A stretch of DNA of 64,000 nt from an uncultured Clostridia bacterium (GTDB lineage: Bacteria; Bacillota; Clostridia; Oscillospirales; Ruminococcaceae): contig CANQTP010000004.1 of the NCBI GenBank assembly GCA_947626755.1, positions 34,374-98,373 on the forward strand, in the 5' to 3' direction. A program made the position numbers and the translations under genes. Numbering within the stretch: the stretch's first letter is position 1; each line of letters begins with the position of its first letter. The notes beneath the pieces are model-generated. The model ran no database searches, was not told the origin of the DNA, and saw only the letters and a program-made list of their open reading frames with translations. This document shows, piece after piece, positions 34,942 to 41,994 of the stretch.

Positions 34942-36180
34942 TTACTTGTTGTTTCTCTTAGCGTCAAGCATAGCCTTTACCTTGATGGGAAGTCCGAACA
35001 GATTGATGAATCCTGCGGAATCAGCCTGATCGTAAACGTGATCCTCATCGAATGTAGCAACTTCCTCGCTGTAAAGAGTATAGGGAGAAGTTACGCCTGC
35101 GTTGATGATATTGCCCTTGTAAAGTTTCAGTTTAACATCGCCTGTAACGGTCTCCTGAGTCTTGTCAACGAAAGCGGAAAGCGCTTCGCGGAGCGGTGTG
35201 TACCACTGTCCGTTGTAAACAATATCCGCAAAATCTATGGCAAGTTTCTGCTTCATACGCTGTGTAGCCTTGTCAAGAGTGATGGTTTCCAGAACTTCAT
35301 GTGCGGCATAGAGGATAGTTCCGCCCGGTGTTTCATAAACACCTCTTGACTTCATACCAACAAGACGGTTCTCAACAATATCTGCAAGACCGATGCCGTT
35401 TGCGCCGCCAAGTTCGTTCAGCTTCATAACCAGCGCAACGCTGTCCATAGCCTTGCCGTCGATAGCGGTGGGAATACCCTTTTCAAAGTGAATGGTAACA
35501 TATGTGGGCTTATCGGGTGCCTGAATGGGTGAAACGCCTAATTCAAGGAATCCGGGCTTTTCATACTGAGGCTCGTTTGCGGGGTTTTCAAGATCAAGAC
35601 CTTCGTGTGAAAGATGCCACAGGTTCTTGTCCTTGGAATAATTCGTTTCTCTGTTTATTTTAAGAGGAATGTTGTGTGCTTCCGCATAGTCGATCTCCTG
35701 ATCCCTTGATTTGAGATCCCAGATACGCCAAGGCGCAATGATCTCCATTTCGGGAGCAAAAGCCTTGATAGTCAGTTCAAATCTTACCTGATCGTTGCCC
35801 TTTCCTGTGCAGCCGTGGCAGATAGCGTCCGCGCCTTCTTTCTTGGCGATCTCAACAATTCTCTTTGCAATTATGGGACGTGCGAAAGATGTACCTAACA
35901 GGTATCTGTTCTCATAAACAGCTTGTGCCTTTACTGTGGGGAAAATAAATTCCTCAACAAATTCCTTTTTCAGATCCTCCACATAGAGTTTTGATGCGCC
36001 TGTCTTTAAAGCTTTTTCTTCCAGACCGTCAAGTTCGGTACCCTGTCCCACATCACCCGAAACGGCGATAACTTCGCAGTTATTGTAGTTTTCTTTCAGC
36101 CACGGGATAATGATCGAGGTATCCAGACCGCCGGAATAAGCTAAAACTACCTTTTTAATGTCTTTTTTTGCCTTTGCCAT
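34942..36180 (-). CDS. argG: Argininosuccinate synthase
   Basis: ArgG joins citrulline and aspartate using ATP. From the ATG at 36180 (GGAGG upstream) it is 412 residues with the PP-loop [29 protein letters not shown] and [17 protein letters not shown]. It is the first arginine gene to be transcribed and has the clearest promoter and operator of the cluster. A further upstream frame is untranslated leader. Confidence 0.97.
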   Translation of the reverse strand: MAKAKKDIKKVVLAYSGGLDTSIIIPWLKENYNNCEVIAVSGDVGQGTELDGLEEKALKTGASKLYVEDLKKEFVEEFIFPTVKAQAVYENRYLLGTSFARPIIAKRIVEIAKKEGADAICHGCTGKGNDQVRFELTIKAFAPEMEIIAPWRIWDLKSRDQEIDYAEAHNIPLKINRETNYSKDKNLWHLSHEGLDLENPANEPQYEKPGFLELGVSPIQAPDKPTYVTIHFEKGIPTAIDGKAMDSVALVMKLNELGGANGIGLADIVENRLVGMKSRGVYETPGGTILYAAHEVLETITLDKATQRMKQKLAIDFADIVYNGQWYTPLREALSAFVDKTQETVTGDVKLKLYKGNIINAGVTSPYTLYSEEVATFDEDHVYDQADSAGFINLFGLPIKVKAMLDAKRNNK

Positions 36181-36237
36181 TGTAAAATTCCTCCAATAAA
36201 ATTTATTAAAAAATTGTTTTTTCCGCGATATAAGAAT

Positions 36238-36265
36238 ATTATACACCATTTTGCGTGATTGTCAA
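36238..36265 (-). promoter_or_regulatory. Promoter of argG
   Basis: On the minus strand TTGACA and TATAAT, both perfect consensus hexamers, are separated by 16 bases. The start would lie about 50 bases before the argG ATG. Confidence 0.85.
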
Positions 36266-36269
36266 GCAC

Positions 36270-36310
36270 TTTTTGCATATTTTTATTAACTTTTTGAAAA
36301 TATGCAAAAA
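36270..36310. promoter_or_regulatory. Palindromic operator before argG, candidate ArgR site
   Basis: Two 14-base arms, TTTTTGCATATTTT and AAAATATGCAAAAA, are exact reverse complements separated by 13 bases, ending just upstream of the argG -35. Position and AT-rich dyad structure suit an arginine repressor site, but the arms are not the classical TGAAT/ATTCA boxes, so the regulator is inferred. Confidence 0.55.
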
Positions 36311-36326
36311 ATCATGCATAAAAAGT

Positions 36327-36356
36327 GGCAATATTCATTTTAAAATGAATATTGCC
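36327..36356 (-). terminator. Perfect 30-base palindrome, terminator of the 36.4-37 kb genes
   Basis: GGCAATATTCATTTT pairs perfectly with AAAATGAATATTGCC. On the minus strand the stem is followed by ACTTTTT, as expected for an intrinsic terminator of the 77-aa gene, lying 27 bases after its stop. It may also keep transcription out of the argG operator. Confidence 0.65.
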
Positions 36357-36383
36357 GGGTCAGACTATTCACAAAAATATCTT

Positions 36384-36617
36384 TCATGCAATCGACAATG
36401 TGCTTCCGACCGAAATATCACATTTGTCGATCAGAACGGTAATATCCTTGCCTATATACTGCGGATCTGTATATCGCACCATAGCAACCGATTTTACAAC
36501 AACTACGTTACCGCTATCATCAACAAGTTTACAGCCGTTAGTAATTTTTTCGCTGTCTCCGTCAAGTGTTACGGAAAGCTCGCTGCCGATAGGCAATATA
36601 TCTGTAACTCTTAACAT
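36384..36617 (-). CDS. Hypothetical 77-residue protein
   Basis: Unrecognised. The 77 residues are predicted mostly beta (LRVTDILPIGSELSVTLDGDSEKITNGCKLVDDSGNVVVVKS). The ATG at 36617 directly follows the stop of the upstream gene, and its GGAGGTG ribosome-binding site is formed by the last codons of that gene, so the two are translated together. A terminator follows. Probably a partner of the upstream protein. Confidence 0.65.
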   Translation of the reverse strand: MLRVTDILPIGSELSVTLDGDSEKITNGCKLVDDSGNVVVVKSVAMVRYTDPQYIGKDITVLIDKCDISVGSTLSIA

Positions 36618-36618
36618 A

Positions 36619-37050
36619 TCAGTCACCTCCGTGTAAATTAATATATGCCTTTAATTCTTCCTGATATTTTATTAAAGCATTTTCTGTCTGCTTTATTTCA
36701 AAGTCCGTTAGTTTATAAACTTCTGCATACTTTAACAGTTTCTTTTGGGCTTCAATTTCGTTTAATAAACAGCTTTTGTAAGAACCGTCATTTTTACCGT
36801 TTCTATATTGCTCGGTATGTATTAATTCTTCAAACACACTTGCCCTGCCCGGGTCTTGTTTCAGCAAAATCGTTTTAGCATTATATGTAATTCCTTCGGC
36901 GTGCTTTCTCTCAAGATACACGTCTGTTTCATCACTTTGCTGGATAATGCCTCCATGATGCTGAAAAGCTCTTTTAATAGCCCTGAATTGCTTCTTTGGC
37001 ATTGGTTCAACATAGCCGTCAGGTTTAGACTTGCGTGCCAACACACTCAT
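36619..37050 (-). CDS. Hypothetical protein with zincin-like EELIH motif
   Basis: A 143-residue protein of uncertain function. Residues 70-85 read SVFEELIHTEQYRNG, resembling E-x-x-H zinc-peptidase-like domains found at the C-terminus of some phage head proteins and polymorphic toxins; a full HExxH is absent. The second half is helical (NEIEAQKKLLKYAEVYKLTDFEIKQTENAL). The ATG at 37050 lies 20-odd bases after a consensus -10 with AGGAAG between. A longer frame upstream would run through that promoter and is rejected. It follows the XRE gene and is coupled to the 77-aa gene. Confidence 0.7.
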   Translation of the reverse strand: MSVLARKSKPDGYVEPMPKKQFRAIKRAFQHHGGIIQQSDETDVYLERKHAEGITYNAKTILLKQDPGRASVFEELIHTEQYRNGKNDGSYKSCLLNEIEAQKKLLKYAEVYKLTDFEIKQTENALIKYQEELKAYINLHGGD

Positions 37051-37072
37051 ACGTGTATCACTTCCTGCTTCT

Positions 37073-37100
37073 ATTATACCACATTCCCCGGATTTGTCAA
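37073..37100 (-). promoter_or_regulatory. Consensus promoter of the EELIH gene
   Basis: On the minus strand TTGACA and TATAAT, both perfect, are 16 bases apart with a TGG just before the -10. The transcript would start about 15-20 bases before the ATG at 37050. This is among the strongest promoters in the window by match to consensus. Confidence 0.85.
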
Positions 37101-37184
37101 CGTTCCGGACGACAAAAAAATCACCTGCCGAACGAGCTGAAAGCCGGTATTTCTGCCGGCTTGATGACCTGTTCAAAGCGAATT

Positions 37185-37514
37185 TCACTGCTTCTTTCCG
37201 CTTAACATACTAAGGCGTTCTATGAGCCTGCCCTTGTTCTTTTCGCTAAGCGAACGATATTTGTTTATGATCCTGTTTTCTTCCGGCAGAAGTTTCGGGT
37301 AATACATACCCTTTTTATCGTTAGTCCTTCCTGCAATATAATCAAGGGACACGTCATAAAATTCCGCAAGTATCTTTGCCATGTGGAACGGTATCTCTCT
37401 TTTCCCGCTTTCATACAGATAATACTGCTGTTTGCTCGTAAAGAGTATCTTTCCCACTTCTTCCTGAGTCAGATCCTTGTCCTCGCGCAGATCTCTCAGT
37501 CTCTGATAATACAT
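37185..37514 (-). CDS. XRE-family HTH transcriptional regulator
   Basis: A 109-residue regulator with an N-terminal Cro/C1-type helix-turn-helix (RLRDLREDKDLTQEEVGKILFTSKQQYYLYESGKREIPFHMAKILAEFYDVSLDYIAGRT, residues 4-65) and a short helical C-terminus. The ATG at 37514 has GGGAAAG eight bases upstream. It is divergent from the 116-aa gene and shares a 127-base intergenic region containing a palindromic operator. It probably represses itself and its neighbours. Confidence 0.92.
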   Translation of the reverse strand: MYYQRLRDLREDKDLTQEEVGKILFTSKQQYYLYESGKREIPFHMAKILAEFYDVSLDYIAGRTNDKKGMYYPKLLPEENRIINKYRSLSEKNKGRLIERLSMLSGKKQ

Positions 37515-37572
37515 ACCCATCACTTTCCCAAAATTATTAAAGGAAGTATATCTCAATAATTCAAATAAATGT

Positions 37573-37601
37573 TTGACAGTATCCCGTATAAATGTTATAA
37601 T
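37573..37601 (+). promoter_or_regulatory. Consensus promoter of the 116-aa gene
   Basis: TTGACA and TATAAT, both perfect, are 17 bases apart. The predicted start falls inside the palindrome at 37607-37628, so a protein bound there would block transcription. Confidence 0.88.
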
Positions 37602-37606
37602 ATTTA

Positions 37607-37628
37607 TTGTAAATCAATTGAATTACAA
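37607..37628. promoter_or_regulatory. 22-base palindromic operator, likely bound by the XRE regulator
   Basis: TTGTAA-A-TCAATTGA-A-TTACAA is symmetric at 20 of 22 positions and covers the predicted transcription start of the 116-aa gene. It lies just before that gene's AAGGAG site. Position, symmetry and the adjacent XRE gene suggest it is the repressor's site. Confidence 0.6.
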
Positions 37629-37641
37629 AGGAGCTGTTTTT

Positions 37642-37995
37642 ATGAGTGTTACAGATTCGTTTATTGATAGTTTTTTCCGCGAAAGTTTTTCTTATTCCGA
37701 AAAATTTTTTGACGACATTTACGACGGCGAACTTGCAAAAGCCTTTGCGCCTTTCCTGCCGGAAGATACAAAAGATTATTCCGGAATTACGGAAAAACTT
37801 TCGGAGCATATTTCCGAAAGCTGCCCCGATCCGTCCGATCTGCTCCGCGATCTTTCGGAACTTTCCGAAGCCGCGCAGAAAAATAAAAGCCTTGCTTTTA
37901 AATGCGGCATAAAAGCAGGCTTGAGATTCGCACATGAAATTGCGTCTATAAACAAATTAAAAAGCGACGATGTTTACAAGAATTTTTTCTTTTAA
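37642..37995 (+). CDS. Hypothetical 117-residue acidic helical protein
   Basis: Unrecognised. From the ATG at 37642 (AAGGAG eight bases upstream) the protein is about 117 residues, rich in Glu, Asp, Ser and Phe, and predicted helical (SVTDSFIDSFFRESFSYSEKFFDDIYDGELAKAF ... DLLRDLSELSEAAQKNKSLAFKCGIKAGLRFAHEI). The C-terminal part resembles small phage-associated DUF6809-like proteins, but this is tentative. It is divergent from the XRE gene and its 3' end overlaps the convergent phosphoesterase gene by four bases. Confidence 0.8.
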   Translation: MSVTDSFIDSFFRESFSYSEKFFDDIYDGELAKAFAPFLPEDTKDYSGITEKLSEHISESCPDPSDLLRDLSELSEAAQKNKSLAFKCGIKAGLRFAHEIASINKLKSDDVYKNFFF

Positions 37996-38699
37996 ACGTT
38001 GTCTTCCCCATAAAACATATCAAAATTTTCAAACATTATTTCCAGCTTGTCTATCTTCTTTTCGGTGTGGTAATGTCCGCAGTACCATTTTTGATAGTCA
38101 AGACGGTCTTCTATGCTGTCCAGCCAATCTTCCGTTGACTTGTCAACATCGTCCTGATCCACGCCTTTAAGGAAAACTTCCGTAGGCTCGTATTTCCGCG
38201 GAGTGGTGTGACTTAACACTGCATCAACTTTCCAGTTCACAACGTCAAGCTGACTTTCCACATACTGTTTTATTTCTTCCGAAGGCTGTTCATCTGGCCA
38301 CCAGCCGTAGCCGAACATCAGCCGCATCATTTTGTCAATGCTGTATGCCCCGCCCATTACAATTGTCTTTTTCCCGTTCAGATCGAAAATTTCCCCGTCC
38401 TTTGCAAACAGCAGAGACGGATATTCTTCCTCGGCATACACCGTTCCGCCGTGCCAGAGCTTTTCCTTGTAGGTTTTTATGTTGTGCGGACGTCTTTCGT
38501 GGTTGCCGTGTATGCAGAACAATGTAACGGGAAGTTTTTCAAGATATTCTTTCTTTGCTTTGTCCCGCTCTCCGCCGCTGAAATTTATCCCCGCATCGCC
38601 GAGTATTATCAGTATATCTTCCTTTGTCGTTCCCACTTTCCCGCAGAATGTTTTTATTCTATCAAAATTGCCGTGGGTATCGCCTGTTATAAATATCAT
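37992..38699 (-). CDS. Calcineurin-like metallophosphoesterase
   Basis: A 235-residue cytoplasmic metallophosphoesterase. All metal-binding motifs are visible: GDTHGNFDR, LGDAGIN, GNHERR, a middle His in VLSHTTP, and CGHYHTE. Substrate is unknown; proteins of this type in Firmicutes can act on nucleotides or phosphoproteins. It lies 17 bases after the nucleoside phosphorylase gene. Confidence 0.88.
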   Translation of the reverse strand: MIFITGDTHGNFDRIKTFCGKVGTTKEDILIILGDAGINFSGGERDKAKKEYLEKLPVTLFCIHGNHERRPHNIKTYKEKLWHGGTVYAEEEYPSLLFAKDGEIFDLNGKKTIVMGGAYSIDKMMRLMFGYGWWPDEQPSEEIKQYVESQLDVVNWKVDAVLSHTTPRKYEPTEVFLKGVDQDDVDKSTEDWLDSIEDRLDYQKWYCGHYHTEKKIDKLEIMFENFDMFYGEDNV

Positions 38700-38716
38700 A
38701 CAAGATCCCTTTCAAT

Positions 38717-39547
38717 TTACAATTTCTCCGCCAGTGCAATTATCGACTCGGTAACAAGCTTTTTGAACAGCGGTGCAGTCCTGTCAGCAGTCTCCTGAAC
38801 TTCCGCATGGGTAAGCGGTTTGTCGGTAATTCCGCAAGCCATATTTGAAATGCAGGAGATCCCCACAACTTTAAGTCCGCAATGATTTGCGGCAATTGCT
38901 TCACAGGCGGTGGACATTCCCACCGCGTCCGCGCCGAGAGTGCGTACCATTCTTATTTCCGCGGGAGATTCATAATTCGGTCCGGTAAGCTGTATATAAA
39001 CGCCCTCCTGCAAAGGAATTTCCAGTCTTTTCGCCGTCTGACGGACAATTTCCCTCAGTTCCTTATTATAAATATTGCTCATATCGGGAAATCTAACGCC
39101 CAGTTCGTCGGGATTTTCCCCGATAAGCGGAGAAGGCGCCATGCATATCTGATCGGAAATAAGCATAAGATCTCCCGCGTGAAAATCAAAATTCACCCCG
39201 CCTGCGGCATTTGTAAGGAAAAGTATCTTTGCCCCCATCATTTTCATAAGACGTATGGGCAGAACAACATCTTCCATTTTATAACCCTCGTAATAGTGAA
39301 CGCGTCCCTGCATGATAACGACTTTCACGTTTCCCACATAGCCGAAAACGAAACGTCCTTTATGTCCGAGAACGGTAGAAACGGGGAAACCTTCAATATC
39401 CTTATAGTCCAGAGTGGAAACTATCTTTATCCCCTCTGCGTAATCCCCCAGTCCCGAACCCAGAACCAGTCCTATATCGGGAGTGAAATCTATCCTCTCT
39501 TTAAAACATTCCAAACATTTTTTTATTCTTTCATAAACTTTACTCAT
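38717..39547 (-). CDS. punA: Purine nucleoside phosphorylase (trimeric type)
   Basis: This enzyme splits inosine and guanosine with phosphate in purine salvage. The 276-residue protein has the family motifs GLVLGSGLGDYA, the phosphate/ribose region GHKGRF and QGRVHYYEGY, LTNAAGG and the Asn in ISCISNMACGI. It fits the roughly 270-residue trimeric PNP family rather than the hexameric DeoD type. Confidence 0.95.
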   Translation of the reverse strand: MSKVYERIKKCLECFKERIDFTPDIGLVLGSGLGDYAEGIKIVSTLDYKDIEGFPVSTVLGHKGRFVFGYVGNVKVVIMQGRVHYYEGYKMEDVVLPIRLMKMMGAKILFLTNAAGGVNFDFHAGDLMLISDQICMAPSPLIGENPDELGVRFPDMSNIYNKELREIVRQTAKRLEIPLQEGVYIQLTGPNYESPAEIRMVRTLGADAVGMSTACEAIAANHCGLKVVGISCISNMACGITDKPLTHAEVQETADRTAPLFKKLVTESIIALAEKL

Positions 39548-39587
39548 AACTTGATTTTATCCTTTCAATAAACTTAGTACCCTGACA

Positions 39588-39680
39588 AATGCGTAATTCT
39601 TAATGCGTAATGCGTAATTATAAATACAATTTATAATTACGGCACAAATTACGAATTACGCATTGCGAATTACGAATTAA
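39588..39680. repeat. Family A inverted repeat between pulA and punA
   Basis: AATGCGTAATTCTTAATGCG on the left and ATTACGAATTACGCATTGCG on the right surround a short AT-rich centre with its own ATAAATTACAATTTATAAT-like dyad. The right arm supplies the pulA stop codon. Confidence 0.88.
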
Positions 39681-41647
39681 TCTGTGGCAATAGTCTCATA
39701 GACTTCTTCGGCGGGAAGGTCGCGGCGTACACGCCCAAGAACCATTGCGCTGAGTCCGTCAATTTCATAATCGCCTTCTTCTATCATTCGCAGGGGAACA
39801 GTCCCCGCCTTTTCTCCGTCAACATACACACCGTATGAACCGAACGCGTGCAGAGTCACGGGACAATCATTAGGATTGAAGAATACCACCGCTTCTTCAA
39901 ATTCATTATCGCCGTAAAGAACGAATCCCACCACACGTTGCGGAAGTCTGTCAATGTACTGCATTTTCTCGCCGATCTCGTCTTTATCGCACATTCTGAA
40001 AGCGGTATGCGCTTTCCTGAAAGCTATAAGCCCTTTGTAATATTCAAAAACGTCCTTGTATTCGGATTTCCTGTTCCATTTCAGACTGTTTATTGCATCG
40101 GGGGACTTGTAACTGTTGTGGTCGAACGCCGTTCCCCCGGGGAAAGGCTTGGAACGCAGGAATTCCTGCCCCGCTTGGATAAAGGGTATCCCCTGCGCAA
40201 GGAAAACCATCGCCGCTGCCATTTTGTCCATGCGGATACGCTTTTCCATGCTGTCGGTGCTGTTGGTGTAGTAGAGCTTATCCCAGAGTGTAAGATTGTC
40301 ATGGGCTTCGGCATAGTTCACCGTCTGGGCGGGAGTTTCCGTCCATGCAAATTTCGTAAGATTCGGTATCTGCGGGTGGGGGATACGTCCGCAAAGAATT
40401 TCCTTGACATATTCTTCATTGCCCGTTGCGCCGTTTACATAGCCCTTATCGCGGTTCTCGAAATTATTTCCCTTTACGGTGTCGCGGAAATCATCGCTGA
40501 AAAATGCAAAATCGGGAGCATTCCGCGCATTTAATTTCATGGCTCGTTTATCCCATTCAAGGGGAGAATCTCCGCCTGTCCAGCCTTCGCCGTAAAGCAG
40601 GACGTTGGGATTTATTTCTTTCAGCTTTTGGGAAATTATATTCAGCGTTTCTATGTCGTAAAGCCCCATAAGGTCAAAGCGGAAACCGTCTATCTTGTAT
40701 TCTTTCGCCCAGTAGCAAAGACTGTCAACAATGAATTTCCGAACCATCTTACGCTCGGTGGCAAGTTCGTTGCCGCAGCCGCTGCCGTTGCTGAAATATT
40801 CCCCGTTTTCGCCCCAGAGACGGTAGTAATATTTCGGATAAATTTTATTGAAATTGGAGTCCGCCGTTGCCGCCGTGTGATTGTACACAACGTCCATGAC
40901 AACGCCTATCCCCTCTTTGTGAAGCGCATACACAAGCCGTTTGAACTCCGCAACTCTTGTTTTTCCGTTGAAAGGATCCGTGGAATATGAACCCTCGGGA
41001 GCATTGTAATTCTGCGGATCGTATCCCCAGTTGAACTGGGGACGGTGAACGTCGCTTTCGTCAACGGTGCTGTAGTCAAAGCATGGCATAAGGTGAACGT
41101 GTGTAACGCCAAGTTCCTTGATATGGTCAATGCCGATACTGTCGCCGGCGGCATTTACAAGTCCTTTTTCAATGAACGCAAGAAAACGTCCTTTATAGCA
41201 GAAATTCCCGCTCTTGTCAATGGAAAAATCCCTGACGTGCAGTTCGTAAAGACAGGCGTCTGTGTATTTTTCAAGCTTTACATAGTCCTGCTTTTCCCAG
41301 CCTGCGGGATCGCATTCCTTGGTGTCGATGACCATTCCCATAACGCCGTTGACGCCTGCGGAACGGGCATAAATGTCCACAGCTTCCTGTTCAATGCCGT
41401 CATAGGTCATAACATAGGTGTAATATACGCCGTTAAGGTCGCCGAAAGCAGTTTTGCTCCAGACACCGTCCCTGCCTTTTTCCATGGGCATACGGCGGTA
41501 GGGGGTCTCGTCTTTACAGGTCTTGTAAAGCTGCACCCTTGCTCCGTCCGCTTCGGGAGCCCATACCCTGAACTCCGTTTTTTCCTTGCTGTATAATGCC
41601 CCCAGTTCCCCGTCATAAAAGTATTTTTCATCTATGTGCGTAAACAA
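39677..41647 (-). CDS. pulA: Type I pullulanase (intracellular)
   Basis: This glycoside hydrolase family 13 enzyme cleaves alpha-1,6 bonds in pullulan and branched dextrins. The protein (656 residues) has an N-terminal CBM48-like region (GALYSKEKTEFRVWAPEADGARVQLYK). The type I signature FNWGYDPQNYNAPEGSY and GH13 regions follow: VVYNHT, FRFDLMG (nucleophile), LYGEGW (acid/base) and AEAHDNLTLWD. No signal peptide is seen. The start is TTG at 41647 with AAGGAAG upstream. The stop lies in a repeat. Confidence 0.95.
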   Translation of the reverse strand: MFTHIDEKYFYDGELGALYSKEKTEFRVWAPEADGARVQLYKTCKDETPYRRMPMEKGRDGVWSKTAFGDLNGVYYTYVMTYDGIEQEAVDIYARSAGVNGVMGMVIDTKECDPAGWEKQDYVKLEKYTDACLYELHVRDFSIDKSGNFCYKGRFLAFIEKGLVNAAGDSIGIDHIKELGVTHVHLMPCFDYSTVDESDVHRPQFNWGYDPQNYNAPEGSYSTDPFNGKTRVAEFKRLVYALHKEGIGVVMDVVYNHTAATADSNFNKIYPKYYYRLWGENGEYFSNGSGCGNELATERKMVRKFIVDSLCYWAKEYKIDGFRFDLMGLYDIETLNIISQKLKEINPNVLLYGEGWTGGDSPLEWDKRAMKLNARNAPDFAFFSDDFRDTVKGNNFENRDKGYVNGATGNEEYVKEILCGRIPHPQIPNLTKFAWTETPAQTVNYAEAHDNLTLWDKLYYTNSTDSMEKRIRMDKMAAAMVFLAQGIPFIQAGQEFLRSKPFPGGTAFDHNSYKSPDAINSLKWNRKSEYKDVFEYYKGLIAFRKAHTAFRMCDKDEIGEKMQYIDRLPQRVVGFVLYGDNEFEEAVVFFNPNDCPVTLHAFGSYGVYVDGEKAGTVPLRMIEEGDYEIDGLSAMVLGRVRRDLPAEEVYETIATD

Positions 41648-41697
41648 AACCGCCACTTCCTTTTCAGAAAATATTTGTGTGATAAGATCAAGTAAGA

Positions 41698-41994
41698 TCA
41701 ATACTTAGACTTTCCGTTTTCCTTTGCAATTTTCATTACCTGAACGTAGATCCCCGCCACTACCTGATAAAGTTCGGGAGGAATGCCCTGCCCCACATTG
41801 AGCATGGTGAGCAGTGCCGTTGTGGAATCATCACGATATATGGGAACGCCGTTCTCGTCCGCAAGATTTATTATCTTTTCCGCAACGTGTCCGTGTCCCG
41901 ATGCCACAACTATGGGAGTGTAGTCCTTTTCGGGATTGTATTTCAGCGCGACAGCCGCTCCCGACGGCTTCTTGCCGCCTTTATATCCTGACAC
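41698..41994 (-). CDS. FlhB C-terminal domain-like protein (YlqH type)
   Basis: A 98-residue protein corresponding to the cytoplasmic domain of FlhB/YscU without the membrane part: GAAVALKYNPEKDYTPIVVASGHGHVAEKIINLADENGVPIYRDDSTTALLTMLNVGQGIPPELYQVVAGIYV. It lacks the NPTH autocleavage site. In Bacillus the homologous ylqH follows ylqG. Here it likewise overlaps the end of the FliK-like gene by 14 bases. It may bind export substrates; the role is not established. Confidence 0.88.
   Translation of the reverse strand: MSGYKGGKKPSGAAVALKYNPEKDYTPIVVASGHGHVAEKIINLADENGVPIYRDDSTTALLTMLNVGQGIPPELYQVVAGIYVQVMKIAKENGKSKY

Noticed and set aside
37051..37188. Upstream extension of the EELIH protein by 46 residues
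   Set aside because: The extension would be encoded across a perfect TTGACA/TATAAT promoter and has no ribosome-binding site of its own.
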